Notes: generated by a model from the letters alone, not told the origin. DNA of 64,000 nucleotides from Lachnospira hominis (ex Liu et al. 2021) (GCF_014287955.1 NZ_JACOPD010000005.1:62001-126000), one strand, 5' to 3'; counted from the stretch's first letter, positions 53,872-63,482 are shown. A program made the numbers and translations.

Positions 53872-55086
53872 ATGGCGGGCGTATATACGGTTGCACAGAT
53901 GAATTCTTATATAAAAAATATGTTCCGTCAGGATTTTGTCCTTAGCAGGGTTGATGTCAGGGGAGAAGTGTCAAATTGTAAGTATCACACTTCCGGACAT
54001 ATATATTTTACTTTGAAAGATGAGAGCGGGACACTTGCGGCGGTAATGTTTGCAGGACAGGCCAAAAATCTGTCTTTCAGGCTTGAAAACGGCATGAAAG
54101 TTGTTGTCAGCGGAAGAATCGATGTTTATGAGCGTGATGGAAAATATCAGATTTATGTAAATAATATTACAGCTGACGGCATAGGAGATTTATATAAAAA
54201 ATTTGAAGAGCTGAAGTCGTATTATGAAGAAATGGGATATTTCTCAAATGAGTACAAGCGTCCGATTCCGCAATATGCTTCAAGGATAGGTATTGTCACT
54301 GCTTCGACAGGTGCTGCCATACATGATATTTTAAATATTGCACACAGAAGAAATCCCTACGTTTCGCTCACGCTTTATCCGGCTCTCGTACAGGGAAAGA
54401 ATGCTGCACAAAGCATAGCACAAGGCATACGCACACTTGATGCGATGAATTTTGATGTTATTATTGTCGGTCGTGGCGGTGGTTCTATAGAAGATTTGTG
54501 GGCTTTTAATGAAGAACCTGTAATTGAAGCAGTCTTTAATTCCAATACGCCGGTCATATCTGCGGTTGGACATGAGACTGATTTTACGATAACTGATTTT
54601 GTTGCTGATTTGCGTGCACCAACGCCGTCAGCGGCAGCAGAACTTGCAGTATCTGATATATCTGTTACACAGTCACGGATTGAAGGATATATGGAACTGT
54701 TAAACCAGTTGATGGAACGAAAGTTATACATGTACAGGTCACAGCTTGAAAATAAAAAACTGAAACTTGAACATTTAAGCCCGATGACAATTCTTGACAG
54801 CAGAAGGCATCAGCTTATCCAGACAGGACAGCGTATGGAAAATGCAATGAATAATATATTATTGTCAAGAAAGCACCAGCTTGAAATATATGCTTCAAAG
54901 CTTCATGGTCTGTCACCGCTTGAAAAACTAAGCCAGGGATATTCTTATGTTGAAAGTATACAGGGAAAACCTGTTAATTCAGTGAAAAATATTGATGCCG
55001 GCGACAAAGTAAAAATATATTTTAAAGATGGAAATGTTGATGCACAGGTGCTGGAGGTAAATAATGGCAAAATCAGCGACAATTGA
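53872..55086 (+). CDS. xseA: Exodeoxyribonuclease VII large subunit
   Basis: A 404-residue subunit of the ssDNA exonuclease ExoVII. The N-terminal OB-fold contains SRVDVRGEVSNCKYHTSGHIY. The catalytic region has GRGGGSIEDLWAFN and SAVGHETDFTITDFVADLRAPTPSAAAE. A long coiled-coil segment follows (about 260-350). The start is an ATG 25 bases after nusB. Its end overlaps xseB by 23 bases, giving translational coupling and a defined subunit ratio. Confidence 0.96.
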   Translation: MAGVYTVAQMNSYIKNMFRQDFVLSRVDVRGEVSNCKYHTSGHIYFTLKDESGTLAAVMFAGQAKNLSFRLENGMKVVVSGRIDVYERDGKYQIYVNNITADGIGDLYKKFEELKSYYEEMGYFSNEYKRPIPQYASRIGIVTASTGAAIHDILNIAHRRNPYVSLTLYPALVQGKNAAQSIAQGIRTLDAMNFDVIIVGRGGGSIEDLWAFNEEPVIEAVFNSNTPVISAVGHETDFTITDFVADLRAPTPSAAAELAVSDISVTQSRIEGYMELLNQLMERKLYMYRSQLENKKLKLEHLSPMTILDSRRHQLIQTGQRMENAMNNILLSRKHQLEIYASKLHGLSPLEKLSQGYSYVESIQGKPVNSVKNIDAGDKVKIYFKDGNVDAQVLEVNNGKISDN

Positions 55087-55270
55087 GGAATCATTTGAAA
55101 AACTTGATAAAATTGTGTCACAGTTAGAAGACGGAAGCCTTTCCATGAATGAAGCGTTTAAGCTTTATAAAGAAGGCGTCCAGCTTGTAAATAACTGCAA
55201 TAATATGTTGGACAAGGTTGAAAAACAGCTTGTTGTTCTTAACGGAAGTGAGGAAACAGATGATGTTTAA
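55064..55270 (+). CDS. xseB: Exodeoxyribonuclease VII small subunit
   Basis: A 68-residue helical protein with the family pattern FEKLDKIVSQLEDGSLSMNEAFKLYKEGVQL. It coats the coiled coil of XseA. It starts inside xseA and its own end overlaps the ispA start by 11 bases, so xseA-xseB-ispA are translationally chained. Confidence 0.95.
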   Translation: MAKSATIEESFEKLDKIVSQLEDGSLSMNEAFKLYKEGVQLVNNCNNMLDKVEKQLVVLNGSEETDDV

Positions 55271-56156
55271 AGATGAGTTAGATAACCGTTTATTATATAT
55301 TAATTCTGTGATTAAGGAATTTCTGCCGGAATCTGATAACGAATTATATAAAAAGATTATAGATGCCGCATGTTACAGCGTTGAGGCGGGCGGCAAAAGA
55401 ATACGCCCGATGATAATGCTTGAGACATACAGGCTTTGTGGCGGAAAAGATGAAGAAATTGTAAAGCCGTTTATGGCTGCACTTGAATATATACATACAT
55501 ATTCACTTGTTCATGATGATCTTCCTGCTATGGATAATGATGATTACAGACGTGGAAGGCTTACAACTCATAAGGTATTTGGTGAAGATTTTGGAATTCT
55601 TGCAGGTGATGCACTTCTTAATTATGCTTATGAGGTGATGACATCGGCAGTTTGTGCAGCTTCACCGGAAAATATGAAAAACTGTGCCGGTGCGGCAGCG
55701 GTTATAGCGAGGAAAGCCGGTATTTTTGGAATGGTCGGTGGACAGTCGCTTGATGTGCTGCTTACAGACAAGCCTGTAAATGAAGAAGAGATGGAATTTA
55801 TATTTAATCTTAAAACAGGTGCACTTATTGAAGCGGCATTTATGGCAGGTGCAATACTTGCAGGAGCCGGTAAGGAGTGTGTCAGCCAGCTTGAAAAGGC
55901 AGGAAATCTTGTTGGTGTGGCGTTCCAGATTAAGGACGATATCCTCGATGTCACAAGTACACAGGAAGTTCTTGGGAAGCCGGTATTCAGTGATGAAAAG
56001 AATAATAAGACAACATATGTAACGCTTTATGGAATGGAAAAAGCCGCTGCTGATGTAGAAAATATGTCGGAAAAAGCTGAGAGCATCGTGAAGAGTATTG
56101 GAGATAATGAATTTTTAATTGAACTTATAAATAAACTGATTAGCAGGGAAAAATAA
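55260..56156 (+). CDS. ispA: Polyprenyl (farnesyl/geranyl) diphosphate synthase
   Basis: A 298-residue trans-prenyltransferase building short-chain isoprenyl diphosphates from IPP and DMAPP. First Asp-rich motif VHDDLPAMDNDDYRRG and second DDILD are intact, with GGKRIRPM near the start. The size of the pocket suggests a C10-C15 product. The frame runs to 55218 inside xseB; GAGG plus the paired ATGs at 55260/55263 define the start. dxs follows 2 bases after the stop, so both isoprenoid genes are linked. Confidence 0.95.
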   Translation: MMFKDELDNRLLYINSVIKEFLPESDNELYKKIIDAACYSVEAGGKRIRPMIMLETYRLCGGKDEEIVKPFMAALEYIHTYSLVHDDLPAMDNDDYRRGRLTTHKVFGEDFGILAGDALLNYAYEVMTSAVCAASPENMKNCAGAAAVIARKAGIFGMVGGQSLDVLLTDKPVNEEEMEFIFNLKTGALIEAAFMAGAILAGAGKECVSQLEKAGNLVGVAFQIKDDILDVTSTQEVLGKPVFSDEKNNKTTYVTLYGMEKAAADVENMSEKAESIVKSIGDNEFLIELINKLISREK

Positions 56157-56158
56157 TT

Positions 56159-58027
56159 ATGATTCTTGAAAAAATCAATAAACCTAATGATATTAAAAAA
56201 CTTGATCCAATTGAATATAATCAGTTAGCATACGAGATAAGGCAGTTTCTTATTGAAAATATAAGCAAAACAGGCGGACATCTGGCATCTAACTTAGGGG
56301 TGGTTGAACTTACAATGGCTTTGCATATTGTATTTAATCTGCCACAGGATAAGCTTATATGGGATGTAGGACATCAGTCTTACACACATAAGATTCTTAC
56401 AGGTAGAAAAGACCTTTTTGGAGGGCTTCGCAAGTTTGGGGGAATGAGTGGCTTTCCTAAGAGGAATGAGAGTGATTATGATGCGTTTGATACAGGACAC
56501 AGCTCGACATCTATTTCGGCAGGACTCGGATATGCCTGTGCAAGAGATGTAAGAAAACAACATTATGATGTTATTTCTGTCATAGGAGACGGTGCACTCA
56601 CAGGCGGTATGGCATACGAGGCGTTAAACAATGCATCGCGTGTAAAGGGCAGCTTTATTATTGTTCTGAATGATAATACAATGTCTATCTCGAAAAATGT
56701 CGGTGGTGTTTCTGAGATGTTAAGTAACATACGTTCCTCAGATTCGTATTATGACCTGAAGGACAGTGTTGCCAATACACTCTATAAGCTGCCTAACGGA
56801 GACAAGCTTGTTGAATCAATTAAAAAGAAAAAGAGTAATCTGAAACAGATAATTTTTCCGGGACAGATGTTTGAAAGCATGGGGATTTCTTATCTTGGTC
56901 CTGTAAATGGACATGATATTGATAAGCTTATAAAAATCTTCAGAATAGCGAAAAGAATTGACAAACCTGTCCTTGTCCATGTTGTAACACAGAAAGGGCA
57001 CGGGTACAGGCCGGCAGAGAGAAATCCAAGTAAATTCCATGGAATTGCACCATTTGATATAAAGACGGGTGAACTGCTCAAAAAATCGGACAAACCGACA
57101 TATTCGGATGTATTTTCCGATGAGATATGTGAGCTTGCAAAAAATGATGATAAGATTGCTGCTATAACAGCTGCGATGCCAGACGGAACAGGACTTGCAA
57201 AGTTTGCAAGATGGTTTCCTGAAAGATTTTATGATGTCGGGATTGCGGAGGAGCATGCTGTCACATTTAGTGCTGGACTTGCGGCAGGCGGATTGAAACC
57301 TGTCTTTGCAGTATATTCGTCATTTTTGCAACGTGCATTTGACCAGATACTGCATGATGTGTGTATACAGCAGCTTCATGTTGTATTTGCGATTGACAGG
57401 GCCGGACTTGTCGGAAGCGACGGTGAGACACATCAGGGAATATTTGATTTATCATTTTTAAATTGTATTCCTAACATGACAATTTTTGCACCAAAAGATG
57501 GGGAAGAGTTAAAGCTTGGACTTCGTTTCGGACTGCAGGATTACAATGGTCCTTTTGCAATAAGATATCCAAGAGGAGAAGTAACGGATGCTTTTGAAGA
57601 TTTTGAAACAATGCCCGTTGTCTACGGAAAAGCAGAGATGATTCATAAAGGCAGTGAAATAGCACTTGTTGCGGTTGGCTCAATGGTTGAGACGGCATGT
57701 GAAGTAAGAAAGATTCTTAAAGAAAAAGGATTAGATGTCACAGTTGTTAATGAACGTTTTATTAAGCCGATTGATGCCGGCATGATTCATAAATTGTCAT
57801 TTGACCACAAACTGATAGTTACAATGGAGGAAAATGTAGGACTTGGCGGATTTGGAGATACAGTCTGTCAATATGCAGATGATTCACAGCTTGATGTGAA
57901 AGTGCTTAATATTGCACTTCCTGATGATTATGTTGAACATGGCAATGTATCAATTCTCAAAAAAGAAGAAGGAATTGACGCAGCAGGTGTGGCAGACAGA
58001 GTGTTATCATTTTATACAAATATATAG
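56159..58027 (+). CDS. dxs: 1-deoxy-D-xylulose-5-phosphate synthase
   Basis: A 622-residue thiamine diphosphate enzyme that condenses pyruvate and glyceraldehyde-3-phosphate in the first step of the MEP isoprenoid pathway. ThDP/Mg site GDGALTGGMAYEALNNA, the early His in DVGHQSYTHKIL, and the catalytic Glu in VGIAEEHAVTFSAGLA are present. The three domains (N-terminal, central Pyr, C-terminal transketolase) are complete. It is 2 bases after ispA. Confidence 0.97.
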   Translation: MILEKINKPNDIKKLDPIEYNQLAYEIRQFLIENISKTGGHLASNLGVVELTMALHIVFNLPQDKLIWDVGHQSYTHKILTGRKDLFGGLRKFGGMSGFPKRNESDYDAFDTGHSSTSISAGLGYACARDVRKQHYDVISVIGDGALTGGMAYEALNNASRVKGSFIIVLNDNTMSISKNVGGVSEMLSNIRSSDSYYDLKDSVANTLYKLPNGDKLVESIKKKKSNLKQIIFPGQMFESMGISYLGPVNGHDIDKLIKIFRIAKRIDKPVLVHVVTQKGHGYRPAERNPSKFHGIAPFDIKTGELLKKSDKPTYSDVFSDEICELAKNDDKIAAITAAMPDGTGLAKFARWFPERFYDVGIAEEHAVTFSAGLAAGGLKPVFAVYSSFLQRAFDQILHDVCIQQLHVVFAIDRAGLVGSDGETHQGIFDLSFLNCIPNMTIFAPKDGEELKLGLRFGLQDYNGPFAIRYPRGEVTDAFEDFETMPVVYGKAEMIHKGSEIALVAVGSMVETACEVRKILKEKGLDVTVVNERFIKPIDAGMIHKLSFDHKLIVTMEENVGLGGFGDTVCQYADDSQLDVKVLNIALPDDYVEHGNVSILKKEEGIDAAGVADRVLSFYTNI

Positions 58028-58038
58028 AGGAAAAAGAT

Positions 58039-58848
58039 ATGGCAAAAGAAAGATTGGATGTTCTTCTTGTGAACAGAGGACTGGCTGTTTCAAGGGAAAA
58101 AGCAAAAGCAGTTATTATGTCAGGCTGCGTATATGTAGACGGACAGAAAGAAGATAAGGCTGGTTCTACATTTCCTGAAGAGGCACAGATAGAAGTAAGA
58201 GGCAATACACTTAAATATGTAAGCCGTGGCGGACTCAAATTAGAGAAGGCTATGGAGAATTTTGACGTTACGCTTGAAGGTAAAGTATGCATGGATGTAG
58301 GTTCGTCAACAGGCGGTTTTACGGACTGCATGCTCCAGAACGGTGCAGTTAAGGTTTATGCTGTAGATGTGGGACATGGACAGCTTGCATGGAAACTCCG
58401 TAATGATGAGCGTGTTGTCTGCATGGAAAAGACAAATATACGATATGTAACACCGGAAGATATTGCGGACAAAATCCAGTTCTCAAGCATTGATGTTTCA
58501 TTTATTTCGCTTATAAAGGTTCTTGGTCCCGTAAAGGCACTTCTTGCCAAAGACGGACAGATTGTATGTCTTATAAAACCACAATTTGAAGCCGGCAGGG
58601 AAAAAGTGGGCAAACATGGCGTTGTCCGTGACCCGGCTGTACATCTTGAGGTTATAAATATGGTTATTGATTTTGCTGTTTCAATTGGATTTGAAATTAA
58701 AAATCTTACATTTTCACCGGTAAAAGGACCGGAGGGAAACATTGAATATCTTTTACATCTTCAAAATCATGCAGAGGGAACATATGAAGAAGTTCCTGTT
58801 GATGCATCCACAGTTGTAGAAGAGGCACATGCTGCACTTGACAAATAA
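58039..58848 (+). CDS. tlyA: TlyA-family rRNA 2'-O-methyltransferase
   Basis: A 269-residue protein with an N-terminal S4 RNA-binding domain (LDVLLVNRGLAVSREKAKAV) and a FtsJ/RrmJ-like methyltransferase domain (MDVGSSTGGFTDCMLQNGA, with Asp, Lys and Glu of the catalytic tetrad). Mycobacterial TlyA methylates C1409 of 16S and C1920 of 23S rRNA; older names call it haemolysin A. It lies in the conserved dxs-tlyA-argR-recN block, here with nadK inserted. Confidence 0.92.
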   Translation: MAKERLDVLLVNRGLAVSREKAKAVIMSGCVYVDGQKEDKAGSTFPEEAQIEVRGNTLKYVSRGGLKLEKAMENFDVTLEGKVCMDVGSSTGGFTDCMLQNGAVKVYAVDVGHGQLAWKLRNDERVVCMEKTNIRYVTPEDIADKIQFSSIDVSFISLIKVLGPVKALLAKDGQIVCLIKPQFEAGREKVGKHGVVRDPAVHLEVINMVIDFAVSIGFEIKNLTFSPVKGPEGNIEYLLHLQNHAEGTYEEVPVDASTVVEEAHAALDK

Positions 58849-58867
58849 ACAGGAGTTGGCAACTACC

Positions 58868-59722
58868 ATGAGAAAATTCTATGTTATTTCAAACAAAAAC
58901 AAGGACCCTGAACAGGTTTGTGCAAAAAAAATCTGTGATTATATTATAAATGCAGGGGGAGAATGTGAATATTACAGTTCTGACAAAATCCAGCAGTCAG
59001 ATGATTATAATTATACTGACAAATCAATTGTACCTGAAGATACAGAATGTGCTATTGTTCTTGGAGGCGACGGGACGCTTCTTCAGGCAGCGAGAGATTT
59101 AAATGAGCTTAATATACCTCTTTTTGGCGTAAATATTGGAACGCTGGGTTTCCTTACAGATGCCGATATGACATCATTTGGCAGTGCAATTGATGACATA
59201 CTTGCCGGAAATTATGAGATAGACAGACGAATGATGCTTAATGGCAGGATTTTCCGTAAAGGGCAGCAGATATATGAAAATACAGCACTTAATGATATTG
59301 TTATCAACAGATGCGGAAATCTTCGTGTTATAGATTTTGATATTTATGTTAATGACCAGTATTTAAGTTCATATTCTGCTGATGGTGTGATTGTTTCGAC
59401 AGCTACAGGCTCGACAGCGTACAGCCTTTCAGCCGGTGGACCGATTATACAGCCGAATGCGGAACTTATGATGCTGACACCTATATGTCCTCATACGCTT
59501 AATAAAAGAAGTATTGTATTTGGTGCAAAAGATACTATTACAATAGTTATGAGTGATAACAAGCGGGTGCTTGAAGAAAGAATAGCAACATATGATGGTG
59601 AAAAGTTTTATAATGTTATTACAGATGATAAAATTGTGATAACAAAATCAGATAAAGTTTCTTCATTTATAAAAACGAATAAAGACAGTTTTTTGCAGCG
59701 TATTCGCGAAAAGCTTATGTGA
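58868..59722 (+). CDS. nadK: NAD kinase
   Basis: A 284-residue kinase making NADP from NAD and ATP or polyphosphate. The diagnostic GGDGTLLQAARDL, NIGTLGFLTDAD and TGSTAYSLSAGGPI are present. The upstream frame to 58829 overlaps tlyA; AGGAG lies 12 nt before ATG 58868, the likely start. In Bacillus the genes yqxC (tlyA), ahrC, recN are adjacent; the nadK insertion here is common in Clostridia. Confidence 0.95.
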   Translation: MRKFYVISNKNKDPEQVCAKKICDYIINAGGECEYYSSDKIQQSDDYNYTDKSIVPEDTECAIVLGGDGTLLQAARDLNELNIPLFGVNIGTLGFLTDADMTSFGSAIDDILAGNYEIDRRMMLNGRIFRKGQQIYENTALNDIVINRCGNLRVIDFDIYVNDQYLSSYSADGVIVSTATGSTAYSLSAGGPIIQPNAELMMLTPICPHTLNKRSIVFGAKDTITIVMSDNKRVLEERIATYDGEKFYNVITDDKIVITKSDKVSSFIKTNKDSFLQRIREKLM

Positions 59723-59741
59723 GCCGCAAAAGGAGGGTATT

Positions 59742-60188
59742 GTGAAATCTGAAAGACATAGAAAAATTCTTGAAATTATAAATAAAAATGACATAGAGAC
59801 ACAGGAAGAACTTGCGGCAGCCCTTATTGATGCAGGCTTTAATGTAACGCAGGCAACAGTTTCAAGAGATATAAAAATGCTTAATCTCACAAAAATGGTT
59901 GTGAACGGACACAAAAAGTATGTTGTGTTTAAAAATGACAATAATAATATGAATGATAAGTATATACGTGTCCTTCGTGACGGTTTTTCTGATATGGATA
60001 TGGCACAGAATATTCTTGTCATAAAGACAGTTCCGGGGATGGCGATGGCTGTGTGTGCGGCACTTGATGCGATTGATTATCAGGAGATTGTTGGCACAAT
60101 TGCAGGCGATGATACGATAATGTGTGCTGTACGTTCTGTTGAGGATACAAAAAAACTTATGGAAAAATTAAAAAATATATTGAATTAA
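59742..60188 (+). CDS. argR: Arginine repressor
   Basis: A 148-residue ArgR/AhrC. The N-terminal winged helix has QEELAAALIDAGFNVTQATV and SRDIKMLNL. The C-terminal arginine-binding hexamerisation domain has GTIAGDDTIMCAV. It represses arginine synthesis genes and activates catabolism when arginine is bound. Start is a GTG behind AAAAGGAGG. It keeps the conserved argR-recN neighbourhood. Confidence 0.94.
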   Translation: MKSERHRKILEIINKNDIETQEELAAALIDAGFNVTQATVSRDIKMLNLTKMVVNGHKKYVVFKNDNNNMNDKYIRVLRDGFSDMDMAQNILVIKTVPGMAMAVCAALDAIDYQEIVGTIAGDDTIMCAVRSVEDTKKLMEKLKNILN

Positions 60189-60208
60189 TAATGATTAAAG
60201 TATATAAT
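60180..60208 (+). promoter_or_regulatory. Promoter of recN
   Basis: TTGAAT overlapping the argR stop, 17-nt spacer, TATAAT. Confidence 0.75.
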
Positions 60209-60216
60209 GGATATAT

Positions 60217-60230
60217 CGAACAGATGTTTT
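60217..60230 (+). promoter_or_regulatory. LexA (SOS) box of recN
   Basis: CGAACAGATGTTTT matches 13 of 14 positions of CGAACRNRYGTTYC. It begins 8 nt after the recN -10, the same geometry as the recA box at 24940. Confidence 0.82.
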
Positions 60231-60249
60231 AAAGAACGGGAGTGATTAT

Positions 60250-61932
60250 ATGCTGACTAATCTACATGTAAAGAATCTGGCACTTATTGAAGAGGCAGAT
60301 ATTAATTTTTTTGACGGACTTAATATAATGACAGGTGAGACAGGTGCGGGCAAGTCTATTATACTTGGCTCTGTTAATATTGCACTTGGCGGCAAAGTTA
60401 CAGCTGACATTATAAGAAAGGGGGCAGAGTATGCCCTTACGGAACTTGCTTTTCATATTGATGATAAGAAAAAAATAGCTGCACTTAAAGATATGGATAT
60501 TGAAGATGCACAGGATGGGGATGTTATTATATCAAGAAAGATTATGCCCGGACGCTCGCAGATTAAGGTTAATGGAATGATCTGTACCGTATCACAGGTA
60601 AAAAGTATAGCATCACTTCTTATAGATATTCATGGTCAGCATGACAGTCAGCTTCTGTTAAAAGAAAGCAGCCATCTTGATATGATTGATTTGTATGGCG
60701 GCAGCACAGTTTCAGATGTCAGGAAAAGATATGATGTAGTATATAAACAGTACAGGGAAGCTTTATCACAGCTTGAGCAGATGGATACAGATGAGGAAAG
60801 CAGACAGCGTGAGATTTCATTTATTGAATTTGAACTGCATGAGATTGCGTCAGCAGACCTGAAACGTGGAGAGGATGAAGAACTTGAAAGCAGATTCAGA
60901 AAGATGTCTAATTCACAAAGAATTATATCTGATTTATCAACAGCAGTGCAGCTTCTGTCAGAAGGTTCTGATAATGTCATGGATATGATGGGGATAGCTG
61001 TCAAATCGGTTATTGAGGCATCATCATTTGATGAGTCACTTAAATCAGTTGCGGATTCGTGTTCTTGTGCTGAAGATATGATTTCGGATGTATGCAGACA
61101 GATTTCTGATTATGTTAATGATTCTTCTTATGATGAGGAAGAATATAAAGAAGTTGAAGAAAGACTTGATATGATTAATTCTTTTAAGCTCAAGTATGGA
61201 AGGACTATAGATGATATTCTTGAATATGCCGATAAAAGGCAGGAGAAACTTGATGCACTGTATCATTATGATGCATCACTTGCCCAGCTGAAAGAGACTG
61301 TTCATGAAAAGGAAGAAGAGTTACAAAAGCTTGCGGATGAACTTACAGCTGCAAGAAAGAAAGCAGCATCTGGCTTTTGCAAAAAAGTAAGTGAAGGGTT
61401 ATCTGAGCTTAATTTTCTTAATCATGAATTTAATGCTGAATTTGAACAGACAGGTCATTTTAATTCTAATGGAGGCGACTCTGTTAAGTTTATGATATCA
61501 ACAAATGTCGGTGAGCCATTAAAACCGCTTTCAAAAGTTGCTTCGGGCGGTGAACTGTCAAGAATAATGCTTGCGATAAAGACTGTTATGGCAGGAAAAG
61601 ATGATACGCAGACGCTTATATTTGATGAGATAGATGCTGGAATAAGCGGACGTACAGCCCAGCTTGTCGGTGAAAAGTTAAAACAGCTGTCTTGTGGACA
61701 CCAGATAATATGCATAACACATCTTCCTCAGATTGCATCTATGGCTGATACGCATTTTGTTATAGAAAAGACGGCATCCGGTGATGTTACAACAACAGAT
61801 ATACGCCAGCTTTCAGATGAGAATAGCATTGATGAACTTGCAAGACTGCTTGGTGGAAGTGCAATAACGGATGCTGTAAGAAATAATGCGGCCGAAATGA
61901 AAAATATGGCAAAGGCATTTTTGAAAAAATAG
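60250..61932 (+). CDS. recN: DNA repair protein RecN
   Basis: A 560-residue SMC-like ATPase acting early in double-strand break repair. N-terminal Walker A is MTGETGAGKSIILG. Two coiled-coil arms flank a short hinge (about 160-365). The ABC signature is KVASGGELSRIMLA, and Walker B is LIFDEIDAGISG. Full length. It is under SOS control by the box downstream of its own promoter, despite lying in the argR-recN-spoIVB block. Confidence 0.96.
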   Translation: MLTNLHVKNLALIEEADINFFDGLNIMTGETGAGKSIILGSVNIALGGKVTADIIRKGAEYALTELAFHIDDKKKIAALKDMDIEDAQDGDVIISRKIMPGRSQIKVNGMICTVSQVKSIASLLIDIHGQHDSQLLLKESSHLDMIDLYGGSTVSDVRKRYDVVYKQYREALSQLEQMDTDEESRQREISFIEFELHEIASADLKRGEDEELESRFRKMSNSQRIISDLSTAVQLLSEGSDNVMDMMGIAVKSVIEASSFDESLKSVADSCSCAEDMISDVCRQISDYVNDSSYDEEEYKEVEERLDMINSFKLKYGRTIDDILEYADKRQEKLDALYHYDASLAQLKETVHEKEEELQKLADELTAARKKAASGFCKKVSEGLSELNFLNHEFNAEFEQTGHFNSNGGDSVKFMISTNVGEPLKPLSKVASGGELSRIMLAIKTVMAGKDDTQTLIFDEIDAGISGRTAQLVGEKLKQLSCGHQIICITHLPQIASMADTHFVIEKTASGDVTTTDIRQLSDENSIDELARLLGGSAITDAVRNNAAEMKNMAKAFLKK

Positions 61933-62106
61933 ACATTTATGGCAGGATTATGCTGCTTATTTGACAGTAATAACCTGATTTATTATTAATTGAAATGCAG
62001 ATACTATTTTTATAAATCCTAATTTGTTTAAAGTGCGAAGGACATTTTGTGCAGGAGAATTCCTGTATTATAAGTGTTTTGTGCAGGTTTGTACAGGAGG
62101 AATTTT

Positions 62107-63363
62107 ATGAAAGGTATGTGCAGTTTAAAAAAGAAAATACATGCAAAAACAATTCTGTCTGTGCTTGCAGGAATAATAGCCGGTATTGCAATATTTGCAG
62201 GCGGATGTATATATGTTTACAATGTGTGCAGTGATATACCGCAGCAGATATATGTTGTATGCAATCAGGATACAACAATTGATTTGAATGTTCCTGTTGT
62301 TGCAACTGCAGATGCGGGGGTGGATACGAGTGCAGATCTGTCAAAGCCGTTTACTGTAAAGGCTGACACAACAGGCGATTATGAGCTTGCACTCAAATTA
62401 TTCGGCATTATACCGCTTCCGTCTGTCAATGTATGTGTAGTAGATGAAAAGTATCTGTATCCGGGTGGATTTCAGGTTGGGCTATACCTGAAAACAGAGG
62501 GAATCTATGTTGCAGGAACAGGTGAGTTCAAAGACAGCACAGGTAATATGGTCTGTCCGGGTATGGAGGCAGTTCAGGCGGGAGATTATATAACAGCAGT
62601 TGATGGAAGTTATATTAATTATAAATATGAGCTTAATAAATATATCCAGACTAAAAAGGAGGAGCCCGTTGTACTTACAGTCAAAAGAGACAGTGGTATT
62701 TTTGATATATCCGTGACACCGGTACGTACTGATGAGGGGGATTATAAGGTCGGAATATGGGTTAAGGATGACGCACAGGGGATAGGTACGCTTACTTATA
62801 TTGATTCTGATAATAATTTTGCGGCACTTGGACATGGAATCAGTGCCAATCAGTCGCAACAGACATTAAGCATTAATTCGGGAAGCCTGTATAATACCAG
62901 AATAGTTTCAATTGTAAAAGGACAAAAAGGAACGCCGGGAGAATTTATCGGAACAATTGATTATAAAGGGGTTAACAGGATTGGCAATATTGAAAAGAAT
63001 TCTGTGTGCGGAGTGTTTGGGAGTATGACTAAGGATATGGTAAATGAGTATGGAATAACTCCCGTGAAAGTCGGTTTTAGTCAGGAAGTCCATAAAGGAA
63101 AAGCATATATCAGGATGTATGCGGATGGTGGTTTTAAAGATTATGAGATAAAAATAACCGGCTTGTCATATAGTTCGGATAAGAATATTACTTTAAAAGT
63201 TGTATCAGATGAACTCATAGACAAAACTAATGGCGTTGTTCAGGGAATGAGTGGATGTCCTATAATTCAGGATGATAAGATAGTTGGTGCTGTGACGCAT
63301 GTTTTTATTGATGACCCATCATGCGGATATGGTATATTTATTGAGAATATGCTGCCGGACTGA
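62107..63363 (+). CDS. spoIVB: Stage IV sporulation protein B (SpoIVB, S55 serine peptidase)
   Basis: A 418-residue secreted forespore protease that triggers sigma-K activation by cleaving SpoIVFA. N-terminal span (about 15-40), a PDZ domain (about 130-215), and an S55 peptidase domain with the His in AALGHGIS and the nucleophile Ser in VQGMSGCP. Bacillus has SGSP; here it is SGCP, with the catalytic first Ser intact. The frame to 62074 is too long; GGAGG fits ATG 62107. The 174-base gap from recN shows no convincing sigma-F or sigma-G site to me. Confidence 0.94.
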   Translation: MKGMCSLKKKIHAKTILSVLAGIIAGIAIFAGGCIYVYNVCSDIPQQIYVVCNQDTTIDLNVPVVATADAGVDTSADLSKPFTVKADTTGDYELALKLFGIIPLPSVNVCVVDEKYLYPGGFQVGLYLKTEGIYVAGTGEFKDSTGNMVCPGMEAVQAGDYITAVDGSYINYKYELNKYIQTKKEEPVVLTVKRDSGIFDISVTPVRTDEGDYKVGIWVKDDAQGIGTLTYIDSDNNFAALGHGISANQSQQTLSINSGSLYNTRIVSIVKGQKGTPGEFIGTIDYKGVNRIGNIEKNSVCGVFGSMTKDMVNEYGITPVKVGFSQEVHKGKAYIRMYADGGFKDYEIKITGLSYSSDKNITLKVVSDELIDKTNGVVQGMSGCPIIQDDKIVGAVTHVFIDDPSCGYGIFIENMLPD

Positions 63364-63379
63364 TTGGACGGAATGATTA

Positions 63380-63396
63380 TGTCGAATCATGTCGAA
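63380..63396 (+). promoter_or_regulatory. Tandem 0A boxes upstream of spo0A
   Basis: Two perfect TGTCGAA copies at 63380-63386 and 63390-63396, with starts 10 bp apart on the same helical face. TGTCGAA is the core of the Spo0A-phosphate binding site. They lie just upstream of the -35 at 63415, suggesting autoregulation. Confidence 0.8.
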
Positions 63397-63414
63397 TGGT
63401 GCGATAAATATATA

Positions 63415-63443
63415 TTGATTATTTCTCCGTCAGAAAATATAAT
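63415..63443 (+). promoter_or_regulatory. Sigma-A promoter of spo0A
   Basis: TTGATT, 17-nt spacer, TATAAT, 39 bases before the spo0A ATG. The 0A boxes lie 18 bases further upstream. Confidence 0.78.
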
Positions 63444-63482
63444 AAAATTCGATATAAAATTTTTTGAGCGGAGGGCAGAAAA

